A stretch of 64,000 nt of DNA. Source: Cytospora piceicola (lineage: Eukaryota; Ascomycota; Sordariomycetes; Diaporthales; Cytosporaceae). The DNA lies in the NCBI GenBank assembly GCA_023375675.1, contig JALQBC010000072.1, forward strand, positions 1 through 64,000, read 5' to 3'. The notes beneath the pieces were generated by a model. The model was not told the origin of the DNA. It did no database searches and saw only the letters and a program-made list of their open reading frames with translations. Shown piece by piece: positions 1 to 14,480 of the stretch (the stretch's first letter is position 1; every line of letters starts with the position of its first letter). The position numbers and the translations under genes are program-made.

Positions 1-204
1 CTTTACTAGCTAATATATTAGCTAACTTACTCGCTACCTTACTAGCTAATATATTAGCTAACCTACTTACTTACTTACTTACTTACTTACCTACTTAATT
101 ACCTACTTACTTATTTACTTACTTACTTATCTTCTTTCTTACTTACTTACTTACTTACTTACTTACTAGTTAATTTAATAGCTAATTTACTAGCTAATTT
201 ACTA

Positions 205-237
<33 letters not shown>

Positions 238-500
238 TTTACTTATTTAATAACGAATTTACTTACTAGCTAACTTACTAACAAACCTACTAACTAACTT
301 ACTTACTTACTTACCTACTTACTTACTTACTTACCTACCTACTTACTTAATTACTTATTTACTTATTTAATAGTAAATTTACTTACTAGCTAACTTACTA
401 ACTAACTTACTAACTTACTTACTTACTTACTTACCTACTTACTTACTTAATTACTTATTTACTTATTTAATAGTAAATTTACTTACTAACTAACTTACTA

Positions 501-549
<49 letters not shown>

Positions 550-550
550 A
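1..550. repeat. TTAC-type microsatellite, degenerate
   Basis: Almost the whole stretch is built from the 4-base unit TTAC (read also as CTTA), mixed with variants such as TAGCTAACTTAC. It directly precedes two 230-bp tandem units and an end motif. The same order of parts recurs at 18,310-20,231, so it belongs to a repeated composite block rather than being an isolated simple repeat. No coding potential. Confidence 0.9.
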
Positions 551-1018
551 TTCGAATCTAAAGGCTTATATAAGCCTTAGGTAAAGAAGAAAGGAAGGAA
601 AGGCTAGGGTTCGGGTTAAGAACCTAAGAAACCTAAGAAACGTAAGGAATTAGAGCTATTAACTTTAATAGTAAGCCTACCTTAAGGGCTACAATCTAAT
701 TAAATATACCGTTTAATAGGCCTTTTTCTACAGATTCAGATTTAGGTAACTACGTTTTAATCGGATTAAAACTTAAGCGTATATCTTAGTTCGAATCTAA
801 AGGCCTAGGTAAGTAAAGAGGAAGGGAAAGGCTAGGGTTCGGGTTAAGAACCTAAAAAACCTAAGAAACGTAAGGAATTAGAGCTATTAGCTTTAATAGT
901 AAGCCTACCTTAAGGGCTACGATTTAATTAAATATACCGTTTAATAGCCCTTTTTCTATAGATTTAGATTTAGATAACTACGTTTTAATCGGATTAAAAC
1001 TCAGGCGTGTATCTTAGT
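551..1018. repeat. Two tandem units of about 230-239 bp (copy A)
   Basis: Units begin at 551 and 790 with TTCGAATCTAAAGG. Each contains the blocks GCTAGGGTTCGGGTTAAGAA and GAATTAGAGCTATTA, and ends near ATCTTAGTTC. Four further units of the same repeat lie at 18,979-19,903, and a partial, inverted, diverged unit lies at 29,800-29,961. No reading frame is conserved between units. Confidence 0.9.
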
Positions 1019-1315
1019 TCTTCTGTAGAAGGTCTTATCGTAGGCCTTATCGTAGGCTAGGTCTTAAAGTGACTGTAAGTCTTCCGGCAGGCACTAAAAG
1101 GCCTTACAATCTCTAGTTCTCTTAGCCGTTCGACGGCTAAAATCACTACATTTTGTAGCTAATCAGATCCTCTAAACGGGTGCTGTAGCGAATCAGTATA
1201 ATTGTAATTTAAAGCTAATCAGAATTAAAAACAGGTAGTATAAATCTTAAGGGTAATAATTTTCTATTATACTCGCCCGCCTTATAAAACAAACATTAAC
1301 CTTCTTAACAGAAGG
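1019..1315 (+). repeat. End motif, copy A (same orientation as 19,904-20,228)
   Basis: This stretch aligns by eye along its whole length with 19,904-20,228. Shared blocks include GACTGTAAGTCTTCCGGCAGG, interrupted only by single changes, then TTCTCTTAGCCGTTCGACGG, ACTCGCCCGCCTT and a final quasi-palindrome (CCTTCTTAACAGAAGG, 1300-1315). Copy A has more C-to-T and G-to-A type changes than the copy at 20 kb. What follows is retroelement sequence, so the unit that once continued here is lost or was interrupted. Confidence 0.85.
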
Positions 1316-1319
1316 TATA

Positions 1320-4300
1320 AAAAAGGATTTAATTTAACTATTTACTTTAACGTATAAATAAAGTAGAAAGAGTACTTTATTACAGACTTTAGTATACCTT
1401 ATAATATAGCCGACGGAATTTTAAATAGCCTTCGATATATATAACGTAATACTTAAAATAATAGGAATATTTTAAACTTTACTTAATATATTTATTGTTT
1501 TACCGTTTTAGCTAAATAACCGAATAGTTTTATTATTTAAAATATATAAAACCGTATCGATAAATAAATAGTTGTTTATTATTTTAATTGCCTCGAGTAT
1601 AACGTTAACTTTTAAGACTTCGAGTATAAGCTTAAGACTAAATAAGAAATTTAATATATACTTAAAAAAGAGGCCGCGCCTGTCTATATAAAGCTATAAT
1701 AGCCTGTTATAAATAAACGTTAACTTAAGCTATTATAATATTAGCTTTAGCTTATTTATTCCCGACTATAAAAAGCCGACTTTTAACGATTAGTTTTATC
1801 GTTTAACCGTTTTAACTTTTAGCGGTTTAAATAAGCCTTACCTTAAGCCTAAATATTAAGATAGCCTTTATAGTTTAGTTTAAGTAATTATTAGAAATTA
1901 TTACTTAAGTAGTAAAAATAGTTAATCGAAACGTAAAAGGCCGTTTAAAACTAATAGTAAGCTATTTATAACCTGCTATTACTTAAGTTAGCGTTATAGC
2001 TATTAACTAATATTATAGACTAAGGTCTTTTTAAACGATATTACTTATAAAAGCGTTATAATTAGCTTAAGATTTTCTAACGTTTCGCTTATTCGAATAG
2101 TAAAGGTAATATAATAGTAGAAGACGTTTAACTTTTTAACGTAAACAACGGTACCTTTTAATATAACATCGCCTATAAAGAAAAGTTAATATAAGATAGC
2201 TTTTATCCGGTTAATAAAGAAATAACAATTATTATAATAGACGAACTATTAGACGATATTAGTAAACAGATAAGCTTAAAAAACGACTAACCTACCGATA
2301 AAAAAAAACTTTTAAATAATAAATACGTAATAGTCGAAGACGTCGATATATATAACTTTAATATAAAACTATTTACTTTAAAACTATTAAACAACGGTAT
2401 CTATTATAAAAAATATCTGTTTTATTTAAACGATTTTTATTATATCGATTATAGTTATATTTCTTTATTTAAACTATATTTCTTTAAGTACTATTATTAT
2501 TATAGTAACGTTAAAACGTACTTCGGTACGATAAGATAAGAAAGTCTTATTTTAAACTTTAATATACCGCTTTAAATATCGCCTTATAAAGGTTATAATT
2601 ATATATACGTCTATACCGAGATATGCGGTTCTTTAACCGGTTATACTTTTAATACCTGTTATAATACTAAAGCTTTTAAATATATAATCTTTTAAATAAT
2701 ATTAAACTTAATATCTAATATTAAAGTAAATTAAAAAGCCTAAGCTAATTTTCGAAGGATAAGTAAAATAAATACCTTTAGCTAAGCCGAGTTTAATATT
2801 TTTTATTAAACTATTTTAAATAGTTCGCCTACTATTTTATTAATAAAGATAAAAACGTAAGTACTTAAACGTTTAAACGTAAAACTACTAGTAAGATAAG
2901 AATTTATAGTACTATACTAAATAAATATTTTTAACTCGGTAGCTAATATATTATTTAGTTACTTTAACGATATATAAGTAAAGGTATCGGTTTTTACTAA
3001 AACCGCTTTATATATTTATAAGGTAAAAGCCGCTTCCGTTACTATAATTCTATTATAATTAAACTGTATTATACCTATTATTAAGCTACTTATAAGAAAA
3101 CTAAATCTTTTTTATTTAAGTTAAAGTAAAAAGGTTAAGTAAATACTTTAATTAGCTAAAACTCTTATAGCGTAATAGCTATAAATTAATCGTTTTTTCC
3201 TTTAAAAATTAGTAAAAACACTTATTTAAGTATACTTAAACCTGTTTTCGAAGAATATATAAAACGTATAAGATAAGGAAGTATTATTTAAACCTTATTA
3301 AATTATAATTAATTACCTTTTTATTATTCCGAGCTATTTATATAAAACGTAATTATTAACTTATCTTTTAAGTTTAACTTTATTAGTATATTAAACGTTT
3401 TAAATAGTATCGAATAACCTGCTAGTATTAAGGAATTTATTCCGAATAAACCGCTTTCGGATAAAATAGACGTAAAAATACATAAATATCTTTATTTAAA
3501 TAAAAAACTCGGTATTACTTATATTAAAAACCTGCTTAAAATAAAGCTATTAAATAATATATATATATACTAGTATTTACTTAAGTTTATATCGAAAGTA
3601 AACTATCTTATATATAAGTTTATATATATATTTAAAAATACTTTAAATATTCGAGTACTTAAGGGTAAGTAGATATAAGTTTTTTTAATTAAAGGCTAAT
3701 AAAATCAGAAAATATCGTAATAACCGTACTACTTTAATAAAAAAGACTAGAAAATTATTAACAGTATAATAAACGGTTTTTATAAATAAGGTTATATTAA
3801 GTAGGTTACTTAGTTTACTTTATTTAGTTTACCTGTTTTTATAGTATAAAAAACAGTAGAAAGGTAAGGGTAAAGGACATATAGTTATAGACCTTTATAC
3901 TTTTAATAAGATAATTATTCCCGATATATACCTGTTACCTTTTTAGTTAAACGTTTTTAAAAATATCTATAATAAGTCTTTTTTTATTATTATCGATATA
4001 AGCTTATTTTTCTATTAGTTTTAAGTATACCTATTATATTATAAACGGTTTATTTTAGTTAGTTATTATAGTTAAAAACGGCTAAAAGTTATATTTATAA
4101 GATTCTATAACTTACCGACGTATATTTAACGGTATATAAACTATATACTCCGGCTGTTTAAATATTTTATTACTATATTTATCGATAATATTATCGTCTT
4201 TTTTAATATTATTAAAAAGTATATAAAGTATTTAAAATAACTGTTTATACTATTTATAAAGTATTATATATCTTTATTAACTAAAAAATCCTTTATCGGA

Positions 4301-7000
4301 TATCTTTTAATAGAATTACTTAAATTTAAAGTTAATAAACTAAGTATATATAATACCTTAAACCGGATAAAAACTATTACTTAATTATAGTTCTTTATTA
4401 TATTATAATAACTCGAGAAGTTTATTAGCTTTATAGGTTATTTTCACTATTTCGTACTACGGTATATTAAACGTATTAATTTATTATAAAAACAGAAGAC
4501 TTAAATACTTATTAAAAGATAAGAAGATAAGAAACTTCTGAAAGGTAATACTTAAAAGAACTATACTTATCGGACCTTTTTTAAGCTTATCTGTAAAAAG
4601 GTATACTTTTTTAACGATTTTAAGTCGGCTTTAATAAGTAAAAACGCCTTATTTTATTAAAACCCGGATAAGCTGTTATTTATTTAGTTAAATACTTTAA
4701 AAAAAATTAGATTTTTAAGTATTATTTTCTAGTTAAACAATAATTTTAAATAAAACCGGAAATTACCTATACCTTATACTTAAATCCGTTTACTATAATA
4801 TTTAAGTAAAACTATTAATATAGCTAAATATAAATACTAGCTAACTAAACTTAAAGTTACTTATTTAGTATAGTTAGTTTATAAACTTTATATAATTATT
4901 AGTTTAAACTATAAATAACCTATATATATCTTTATAAACTACGTTATTATTATCGGTATTATTAAATAAACGTTTTTTAATATAGTAAATAAAACTAAGA
5001 TAAATATAAAGCTTATTTTTATATTAAAGTACTTAAGCTAATATAGTTTAAACGTTTATTATATTCTAAAAGTAACTAACGTATTAGTAAATACTATCTT
5101 TAAGCTACTAATAAGTTAGCTATTTATAAAAGATAAAAGTATACTCGGTAAATTATAAGAAAATATTATCTTATATAGTATATCCGAGATCTTTATTAAT
5201 TAAACGTTTAAAGATTATATCGTTATAAGATATTAAAAATACGTTAGTTAAACTAATATTATTTAATAATTATAAAGTAATTAAATAAAAGCAGATATAC
5301 TATTTAAGTTAAATATAAATAAACTTTTATATTTTATAAAATTATTAAATAAATAACGCTTTTATATCTTAGTAAAAGTAACTATAAATTTTATTATTAA
5401 AGCTTATAATGTTAAATACTATTTTAGTAAAACTAAAGTTTAATATAACTTTACCGACCGGTTTATAATTAAAAATTACCGTCGGAAGGTTTTTAAATAT
5501 ATTAAGAATTATCTAATTTATATAATAAATTATAGTAAAAATTAATAGCTATTAAGCGAAATATAGCCTATTCTTTTACCGTTAATTCTGTTTTATATTA
5601 TTACTATAGACTTTATAATAGCTTTACCCGACGTTTTCGCCGTTAATACTTTATAGGTAATTCTTAAAGTACCTTTCTTTAACGTTTTTCTTTCGGTTAT
5701 AAATAAGTATAGTAAAATAACTATCGTTATTTTTAATAATATTATATATATAGCTATAGATTAAGTATATATACTATTATATATATTATATTTATATAAT
5801 TAAGGTATTTTATAGTATATTATCTTTAATAAAGACTTTAAGTTCTTTTTAGACTTTTAATAAAGCTTATAGTTTAGTTTAAATATTAAACTAGCTTATT
5901 TAACTGCCTAGTACTTATAAACCGATAGCTAGTTCGAAAGTAAAAATAAAATAATAGAATTAGCTATCCGGATATTTATTATAATATATTTTAAAGTTAA
6001 ATAAACCGATATTATTTTAATATTATAGTTTAACTTAAATAACGTTTATAATAAAACTACGAAATACTTTATTAACTAGCTTTTATATAAATTTAATTTT
6101 ACCGGAATAAGCTAGTTAAAAAATGTTTTTTTAATATTAGTTTAAAATATATTTTAAAAGAAAACGTAATTTATAATCGCCGAAGCTTAAATAACTATAA
6201 AACTATAGTATAATAAAAAGTATTATTAGTATAAGTTTACTTTAAGTAACTAGGTTTTTATCGAACTTTATTATAGCTATATATTATTTAAGAATTTAGT
6301 TTAAAAGTATTTTTAATAACGTATAAGACCGTTTTAAGTTATATATAAAGTAAGTAAACTAATATATAAGCTTAAAATAGCTTTATATATAAATATTTAC
6401 TTAATATTATCTATAATTTATCTGTTTTTAAGTAAACTGTTATAGTTTAATTTATATAAGCGAGATTTACTAGCTATAAAGCTTATAAGAGTAGATAATA
6501 ATAAGGTATAAAAGTATAATAAGGCTTTTAGATATTATAAGTTATAATATATTATAGTTAAACGTAAGTAAAAGTATAGTTATAAGCAGCTATACGTTAA
6601 ATATTTTATAAAATAAACCGATTACTTTAGCTATTTTAACGTATAAATACTATAAAATACTTTAAATACTAATAAAATAATTTAAGAATTCGAAATAAAA
6701 CGAAAGAAAATAGAAAAACTATATATTTAATTAATAATAAAAAAGGAACTGTCTATAAGGTAACCGGAACTTAAAAAAATAGTTATTTAAGTATTATAGC
6801 CTTAGTTAAAAAGAAGACTTTTTAATAAACGACCGGTAAATCGGCTAATAATACCGGCGTTAAACTTAAAAAATAATATTCGATATTTATAAAAAGTTAT
6901 TAAGTAATAAAGGTTAAATATATTTACGTTAATATTAAATAATAAATAATAATAAAGAAAACCTGTTTATTAACCGATTATTAATTTAAACTTCTTTTTT
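1320..7000 (+). mobile_element. RIP-degraded Ty3/Gypsy-like retrotransposon relic
   Basis: Very AT-rich, with stop codons wherever Gln, Trp or Arg codons are expected, as RIP would produce. Polyprotein domains can still be followed on the plus strand in canonical Gypsy order. Reverse transcriptase lies near 3.9-4.5 kb, with the catalytic box read as FIDNIIVF at about 4,175 (family consensus YxDDIxVF) and KKSFIGY downstream. RNase H follows at about 4.7-5.1 kb. Integrase lies at about 5.5-6.1 kb, with ITIDFIIALPD and a later stretch resembling the chromovirus integrase core. Boundaries are approximate and I could not define LTRs. It cannot encode a protein as it stands. Confidence 0.75.
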
Positions 7001-9740
7001 TATATTATTTACTACTTTTCTTTATTTCGTTCTTTTTATTAAAGCTTACTTTTAAAATACTATATTATTAATTTAATTATTATATAAAGTATTTTACTTA
7101 AAAACTTACTTTAAAGTTACTATTTATTTATTATTTTATATAATTTAAAACTATTATATTAAACTCGCCTTATATTTACTATTAAATATATATATTAAAC
7201 TAAAAAACCTATATAAAACATTAGTAGCTAAATATTTTATAAATACTTTAAAATACTAAAGTTTTACTTAATACTATACTTTACCTTTTATAACCCTGGT
7301 TATTTATACTTATAAAAAAGCTATATAAAAGAATACTTAATAAAGGTTTATAAAGCTTTATATCGGGATATATTAAACTTTAATAAATATAAATAAAAGC
7401 TTTACTTATATAAAAGAAAATCGGTAGTATTTATTAAAACATTTACTATTAATACCCGATTTAATATCTACCTATATCGTTATATAGTTAAGTAAATATA
7501 TTTTCGATAAAAAGTAATCGATAAAGAATATATTAACTTTACCGACTAAAAAGTAAAGTTTAATATATATATACTACTTTTAAAGCTTTTAATATACCCG
7601 ATTAGCTATAAGATTACCTATTATAAAGCTTAACGATACTTTAATTAATATTTTATCTTTATATAAGTTAACTATAATAATATATTATATTATAAATAAA
7701 AACTTTATCTTAATATATAAAATAGCTATATAAGCTAAACGATAGATTTACTTATAAACAGATATAAAAAAACTAACTTAATATATTTATTAAATTCTTT
7801 TATAATATCGACTTAAAAAAGTTTAAATTTATTCGTTTATAATCTTTTTATACTTTTATTTACTTTATTTTATAAACGTAATAAATATATCCGCTATAAT
7901 AAAAAAAGTTAATTCGTTTAAAATATAAATAACTTTATTATTAATAAAACAGACTTAGTTATAATATAATACGTTACTATAAGCTTATAGTTTTTAAGTA
8001 TCGAGTTTATAAATACCGGTCCTGTTATTATAAAAAAAAAATAAAAAACAGGAAAGAAATACTATACTTTTATATTTAATATTATTACTTATATTAAGCT
8101 TATTATAAACGTCTTTAAAAAGCTTAAAATATAACTAACTTTTAAACGTTTATTATAAAACTTATAGTTATTAAGCTGAAAAAGCTTATTTACCGCTTTT
8201 ATTCTTATAAAAAACAATATTAAAAAAAAACTAATATATAGCCTTTAGTTTAACCTTATTAAAAGCTCTTCTATAAGCAGAAAACGTTATACTACCGATA
8301 ACAGTTCGCTTATTATAATTTATAAATCGAATAAATTTAAAGTAGATTTACCTTTTATAAAATACGAACGTTCGATATACTTTATCGCTATTATTAATAA
8401 TATATATAAAAATAATAAGCTTAAAACGTCTGTTAAGTTTAATATTACTACGTTTATTATATACGCTATTAAAGTAAGTTATAAGCTTAAAACTAACGTT
8501 TATATTTAAATAAATAGTTAAAAGCTTTACGTTATTTTATTATTTAATATAACTAGTATTAGTATTATAGTATTATATAATACTACTATATAAATAGTAA
8601 ACTTTATCTGCCGAGTTTAAAAACTCGATAAAGAGTTATATATATAATACTTTAACGTTACCTTTATACTTAAACACTTTTTCTGCTACCGAATAAACTT
8701 TAGTTTTATTAAAACTAAGTTTTAAAATAGTAGCGATATTAACTAAACAGGTACTTACCTTAAATAAAAACGTCTTTATAATAATAACCTTAGTTATATA
8801 TTTATCGAAACGTTTAAACGCCGCTTATATAATATTAAATTTTACTTTAAAGCTTATAGTATAATTAAAACTATAGCTTTAATATTTAACGAGGTTATAA
8901 CGTTAACTAAAAACGTTTTTAATAAAAATATAAAAGCGTTATTCGGTCTACTATTCTTTTTAGCTAAAAAAGAGTTAAAACTTTATTAAGTTTATTATAA
9001 ATATATTTTATTAAGTTATCGTTTTACCGTTATATTATAGTTATTCTTATATTCGTTATTTTACGTCCGTTAGTTTATAACCGTTTTCGTAATATTAATA
9101 GTATATATAAGTAAACCGACGTTATATAATAAATACTTAAAAATAAAAACTATTATTACCTTTTTTTTTCTATTCGTGTAACGGTATCGGTAGTATATAT
9201 AGGTTTACTAATATCGTAAAACAGATACTTAAAGATAAAAACTACTTTCGCTTTCCTTTTTTTATAATTAACCGTACTCTTTTTTTAATTATACTTTATA
9301 TTTCTATAAGCTTTTATTTCTTTTACTATATATACTATTATAGTTTATATAAGCTTCTGCCGGTTATTTCGTTATATTAGAATTTAAATACTATCGTTAC
9401 TTAAATATAGTATCTTTTTCGTAAATTAGTAACAGTTCTTTTCTTTATCTTATAAATATAACTACCTTTATACTATAGACTTACTATTAATCTAATTATA
9501 ACTATAATACCTATATTTATATAAATAAAGATTTTTTCTTTTAAAGGTAATTATTATATATCTACCGGTAAGTTTATAACGAACCTACCTATAAATATAC
9601 TACAAATTTACCGTATATTTACCGGTAATTTAAACGGTTAAATATACAGTAATTATATAGTAAACTTAAGGTAAGTTTATAGTAAGTTCGTAGGTTTATA
9701 TATAGTTTATAAGAGTACTCGGTTATATAAAAAAAGAAAA
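7000..9740. other. AT-rich, RIP-like sequence without assignable genes
   Basis: The composition matches the flanking retroelement relics. It may contain the 3' end and LTR of the Gypsy relic, or further degraded elements. I found no motif that names a family and no reading frame of useful length. Confidence 0.6.
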
Positions 9741-12700
9741 AGAGAGAATCTATCTTTATTATACACTACTATACCGTACCGTTACTATTAAAGAAGTACC
9801 TATCCTTATATAAAAAGACGTTAATATTAAGGTATAAAAGGATAATAGTTTAAAGGTATTTAAAGTTAAAAACGTAGCCTTTTATAAAGGATTCGTATAT
9901 AACCTAATACTACTTAACTAATTTTAAAAGAAAGAATACTATTAGAATAATAAAAAGGATTAAAATACTATTAAACAGAACTACGATAACTCTCTTTTAT
10001 ATACTTTCTTTATAAAATATAGATAAAATATATTAAAAAGGCTTTTAAATACTATAACTAAAGTTACGCTTAAGGAAAAAGTAACCTTATTTAATATAAC
10101 GTTATAAAAAATAAAACGGTAGGTTTTAAATAAATTCTAGTATTTATAGTTAAGATATCCGAAGTTAAAAAGACTTAGTAAAGTTATTAGCTTATATCGA
10201 GGTACTTAAATAAGGTAGAAGCCTTATATATATAAATATAATAAATATACTATAAAGAAGATAAAAAAATAAGTATTTTAAGTTTTTCGAGAAAAACTAT
10301 AAGAAATTTAACGTTTCGCCTTAAATTTTACCGATATTATAAAAGACTTTAAAAAATATAAAGTAATAGCCTTCTTTACTTATTATAAAACAGAGGTAAT
10401 ATATAACTATTACCTTTAAAACCGAAATTAAACTACGTTAAAACGTTTATTAGAATTATTTATAAGAATTATAAAAAATAAAAAAGTAATACTTAAAACC
10501 TTCGAGTACGATAAAGAAATTGTTAAATTATAGCAGCTAAAAGACTAACTAAAAAACGATAATAATGTTAAAATTAAGCTTTCGATATTATAAATATAAA
10601 TATAAAACAGTATTACCAAGCGTTCGGAAGATATAATTACTATAAAGGCGAGGTATATAATAATTTATATAAAACTTTCGAATTTCTTTTAAAGAGAAGT
10701 AATTAAAATAACTATATATCTATATAACCGGCTTCCGAAATATATTTAAAGGCGATAAAAAACCTTATTAAAAAGATACAATAAACTTATAGCTAAGTAT
10801 TTTACTAATTTCTGCTTTTAAGTATACTATCTATAGGTATTTAGTTATAAAGTATACGTAATAACACCTATAATATAAAGTAAAATAAAGTAATTAAAGA
10901 AAATAAACCCTTAGGCTTAAATAAGCTACCTTATAAGATATAAATTAACTAATATCTATAAAATATAAAACCTTTAAACTAATAAAGTATACGTTTTAAG
11001 AGATATTATTTTTAATAAGAAAATAACGTTTAATAGCTAAATAAACTACTTATAAGATAATATTTAAAAGGTAAATACTAATATATTATAAAAATACCTA
11101 TACTAATAAATAATCTTATAAAAGAATTTAATAAATACTTTACTTAAAAAAGAAAAAATAAGAAATCTCGAGAGTAATACCGTTTACGTTAAAGTTAATA
11201 TAAAAGCGGAAGTATATAAAAGTAAGAATAAAATAGTAAAGAAGTACGTTAAAAAAACTAATTATCTTTTAAGTAAAGCGTATATATACTTATTAATTTT
11301 AAAGGTATTTTCCTTTCTGCTATATAGCTTTATCTTTATAGCCTTTATAATAAAGATAAATAAAAAGTATTTAAGAAATAAGATAGTATTTTAAACTAAT
11401 AAGGTACGCTTATAAATCTTAACGTTTAATATAAAAAGATTATAAAACTAATTAAAATAGTAAGATAAGAAAACTATTATAAAAGGTATAGTATAAAAAA
11501 AGATAAAAGAGTTATTCCGAAAGATAAAAAGCGTAGATTTAAATACGATATTATACCGTTTATAAAAAAGATAAAAGATATATAAATAAAAGCTTCCTTT
11601 AGCTTTAAAAACGTTTTATAAACGTTACAGATATATTTATAAAAACTTATTTAAGTAAGTAAAGAAAGATTATCTTTAAAGTTATAATAAAATACAGTTA
11701 TAAAAAGAAAAAGTAATAAGCGTAGTAGCTAAAAAGACTTTACTAAACTATATATAGGTATATATCTATAAATATAATAAGTATAGGTTTTTTATTAAAT
11801 ATAAAGCTTAGCTAGTTATTCGAAAGAATTAATAATAAAAAGGCAATATAAAAGAAACCTATATAGCTATCTTTATTAAAAAGTTATTTAAAATAATAAT
11901 AGCGATTATAACTAAGTTTAATCTCGAACTTATTTAATATAATATAGTTAATACTTTTATTAATATATTACTTAATAAAAAGATTTATATACGTATATTA
12001 TAGGGATATCGAAAGCTAAAGTAGGTTTTTTTACTAAAAAAGGCCTTTTATAGACTTAAAGAATCTCTATTATTATAATAAAAAGAACTTACTTATATAC
12101 TTAAAGAGATCGGTTTTACTTTAGTTTTTTATAAGCTTTATTATTTTATATAAAGTAATATACTAATCTTCTTTTATATAAATAATATCGTTATTATATA
12201 TTAAAGTAAAAATAAGAAAGTAGTTAAAAAAGCTATTAAATAGCTAAAGTTATAATATAGAATTATAAGTAAAAATAACCTTTAATAATTTTTAAGTATT
12301 ATAATATTTCGGGATAAAGCTATATAAAAGATTTAACTTTTTTAAGTAAACTATATAAATAAAATATTATTTTTTATATAAATATAGTAGTAAGCTTTAT
12401 ATAAAATACTAATAGCTTTAATAAAACTATTACTATATCCGGACTAAGTATTTATTATATTAGCTTATCTATATTAACGTAAAGTCGGATTAATTTTATA
12501 TATAGTAGTAATTATAAAGCTAAATATAGCTTTTATAATATTTAAGCTTATATAATTTAATATTAATCCCGGGCTATAGTATTATAAAGTAACCGACTAG
12601 GTTTTAATATATTTTATTTAAATATTAGCCTTCGCTTTTAAATTAAAAAAAGCAGACTTTTTTAAAATATAAAGTAACTTATTTTTTACCGATAATAGCT

Positions 12701-13140
12701 TAAACTATCGAAGTTTATAAGTATATATAATAAAATTATTTAATAAATATATTAAATAAAAAGCGAATAAATAAAATACTATAACTATTTTTATTATAAA
12801 AGTTAAGTTACTTTCTTTTATTTAAATATTAAAAAAAGCACTTTTTTAATATCGGCTTATATAAAAATTAAAGGTTTAGTTTAACTAATAAATGATTTAG
12901 CTATAATACGATAATATATAAATAATTAAGCTAGTAAATAAAGAAATTACTTAGCTTAATATAAAACTTTATTATATAAATATATATAATTACTAGCTAT
13001 AATAAGAAGTTTAGTAAAGATACTTATATATTAATTACGTTAATACCTTAAATATAATTACTAATAGACTAACTAAGGCACTTTTTATTACTAATTATTA
13101 AAAGTTTATCGGTTAACTTAAGTTAGTTAATATTAAAGAT
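9740..13140 (+). mobile_element. RIP-degraded Ty1/Copia-like retrotransposon relic
   Basis: The plus strand shows a Copia-type order despite many stop codons. An integrase C-terminal part ends near 11.05 kb with KVYVLRDIIFNKKITFN. The reverse transcriptase box reads FFYINNIVIIY at about 12,170-12,200, where the family has YVDDIxI with RIP-type D-to-N changes. It is followed by a stretch like the FLGI-RDR block near 12,290-12,340. An RNase H tail with LTKAL lies near 13,070. Gag and LTRs are not recognisable. It is non-functional. Confidence 0.75.
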
Positions 13141-14480
13141 AAAATTCGAAAACAAAAAGTAAAAAACTTAAAAGATAATATAATTAATAAGCTAAAAGAT
13201 TTATTAATCTAATACAGATATATAAAAGTATATATTATAGAATTAAAAAGAAAAAAACAGTTATAAAATATACCGGCTTATATATAAAAATATTTAAATT
13301 AAATTATATTATTTTTAAGTAAACTATTATATTTAAAGTCGGTAGCTTTTTTTTATAGCTAAATTACCGATTAAAGGTAAAGGTTTAAAAAGGCCTTTTA
13401 CTTCTATATAGCCTTAACGGCTATAATACTAATAAAAGAAGTATATATATAATAACGTACCTCTTTTACTTTACCTTTATCGGTTTAAACGCCCTTTCGA
13501 ATTCTTTTATAAAACGAATCGAAAATATAAACTTTAAGCTTTATATTAACCGGTATAAAAAAGCATATATAGCTAACTTATATATATTACGTATACGCTT
13601 TTATATAACCTTTAGTTTAGTTATAATAAAAGTTTATAAACCTTTAATACGTTTACTAATAAGTATAACGCCGGTAAAGTATAATATAAATCTTAACGGA
13701 TTATATTATATATAAAGTACGAAGAGTAGTCGGAGGCTATAGCTAGCTTTCGACTTTTTTATCTTTTTAAAATAAAGGTATTAGTAAGTAACTTAGTAGA
13801 AAGAACTACGGAAGAAGTACTTATAGTAGGCTTTACGCCGGCTTTACTTTTACCTTTACCTTTATTCTCGTCTTTTTCTTTATCTTTATCTTTATCCTTA
13901 TCTTTATCTATATTCTTATCCTTATTTTTATCTTTATTATTATCGTTATTATTTAAGTAAATAATAGTAGCGTTAAGTTATATACTAATTAAAAAAGATA
14001 TAAAAAATAAAGATATAAAAAGATATATAAAGGTAGCTTATTTTAAAGTAAGGCTTAACTTAGCTTAAAATATATTATTAGCTATTTTAGCTATTTCGTT
14101 TTTAAAATAAAAAACATTATATAGACGATTAAGAAAGAACGTATAAAAAGAACTATTAAGGCTTTACTAGTTATTATTATTACTATTATTATAGTAAAAG
14201 TAGTAGTAATAACTATATAATAGTAAATAAAAGGAAAAGAAATATATTTCGTAGACGATATTACTAAATATAGTTAGCTATATAGCTATAATAAGCCTTA
14301 TCTACCTTACCCCTTTATAAGAGTTAATACTTCGAGAAAAAGGCTTACGTAAAGAAACCTATCTGTAAATAGCTTCTTTTAAAGGGTATATTAAACGGTA
14401 GCAAGGGTTTTTACGGAAATACCTCGGTCTATATAAATAAGTAAGTTATATAATTAACTTCGGGATATATTTAATATAGA
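13140..14480. other. AT-rich, RIP-like sequence without assignable genes
   Basis: Strong AT bias continues, including a pyrimidine-rich low-complexity run of TTTATC/CTTTAT units at about 13,850-13,960. This could be the untranslated end of the Copia relic. No gene is supported. Confidence 0.55.

Noticed and set aside
1..550. CRISPR-like array
   Set aside because: The repeat is a 4-base microsatellite without unique spacers, and the genome is clearly fungal.
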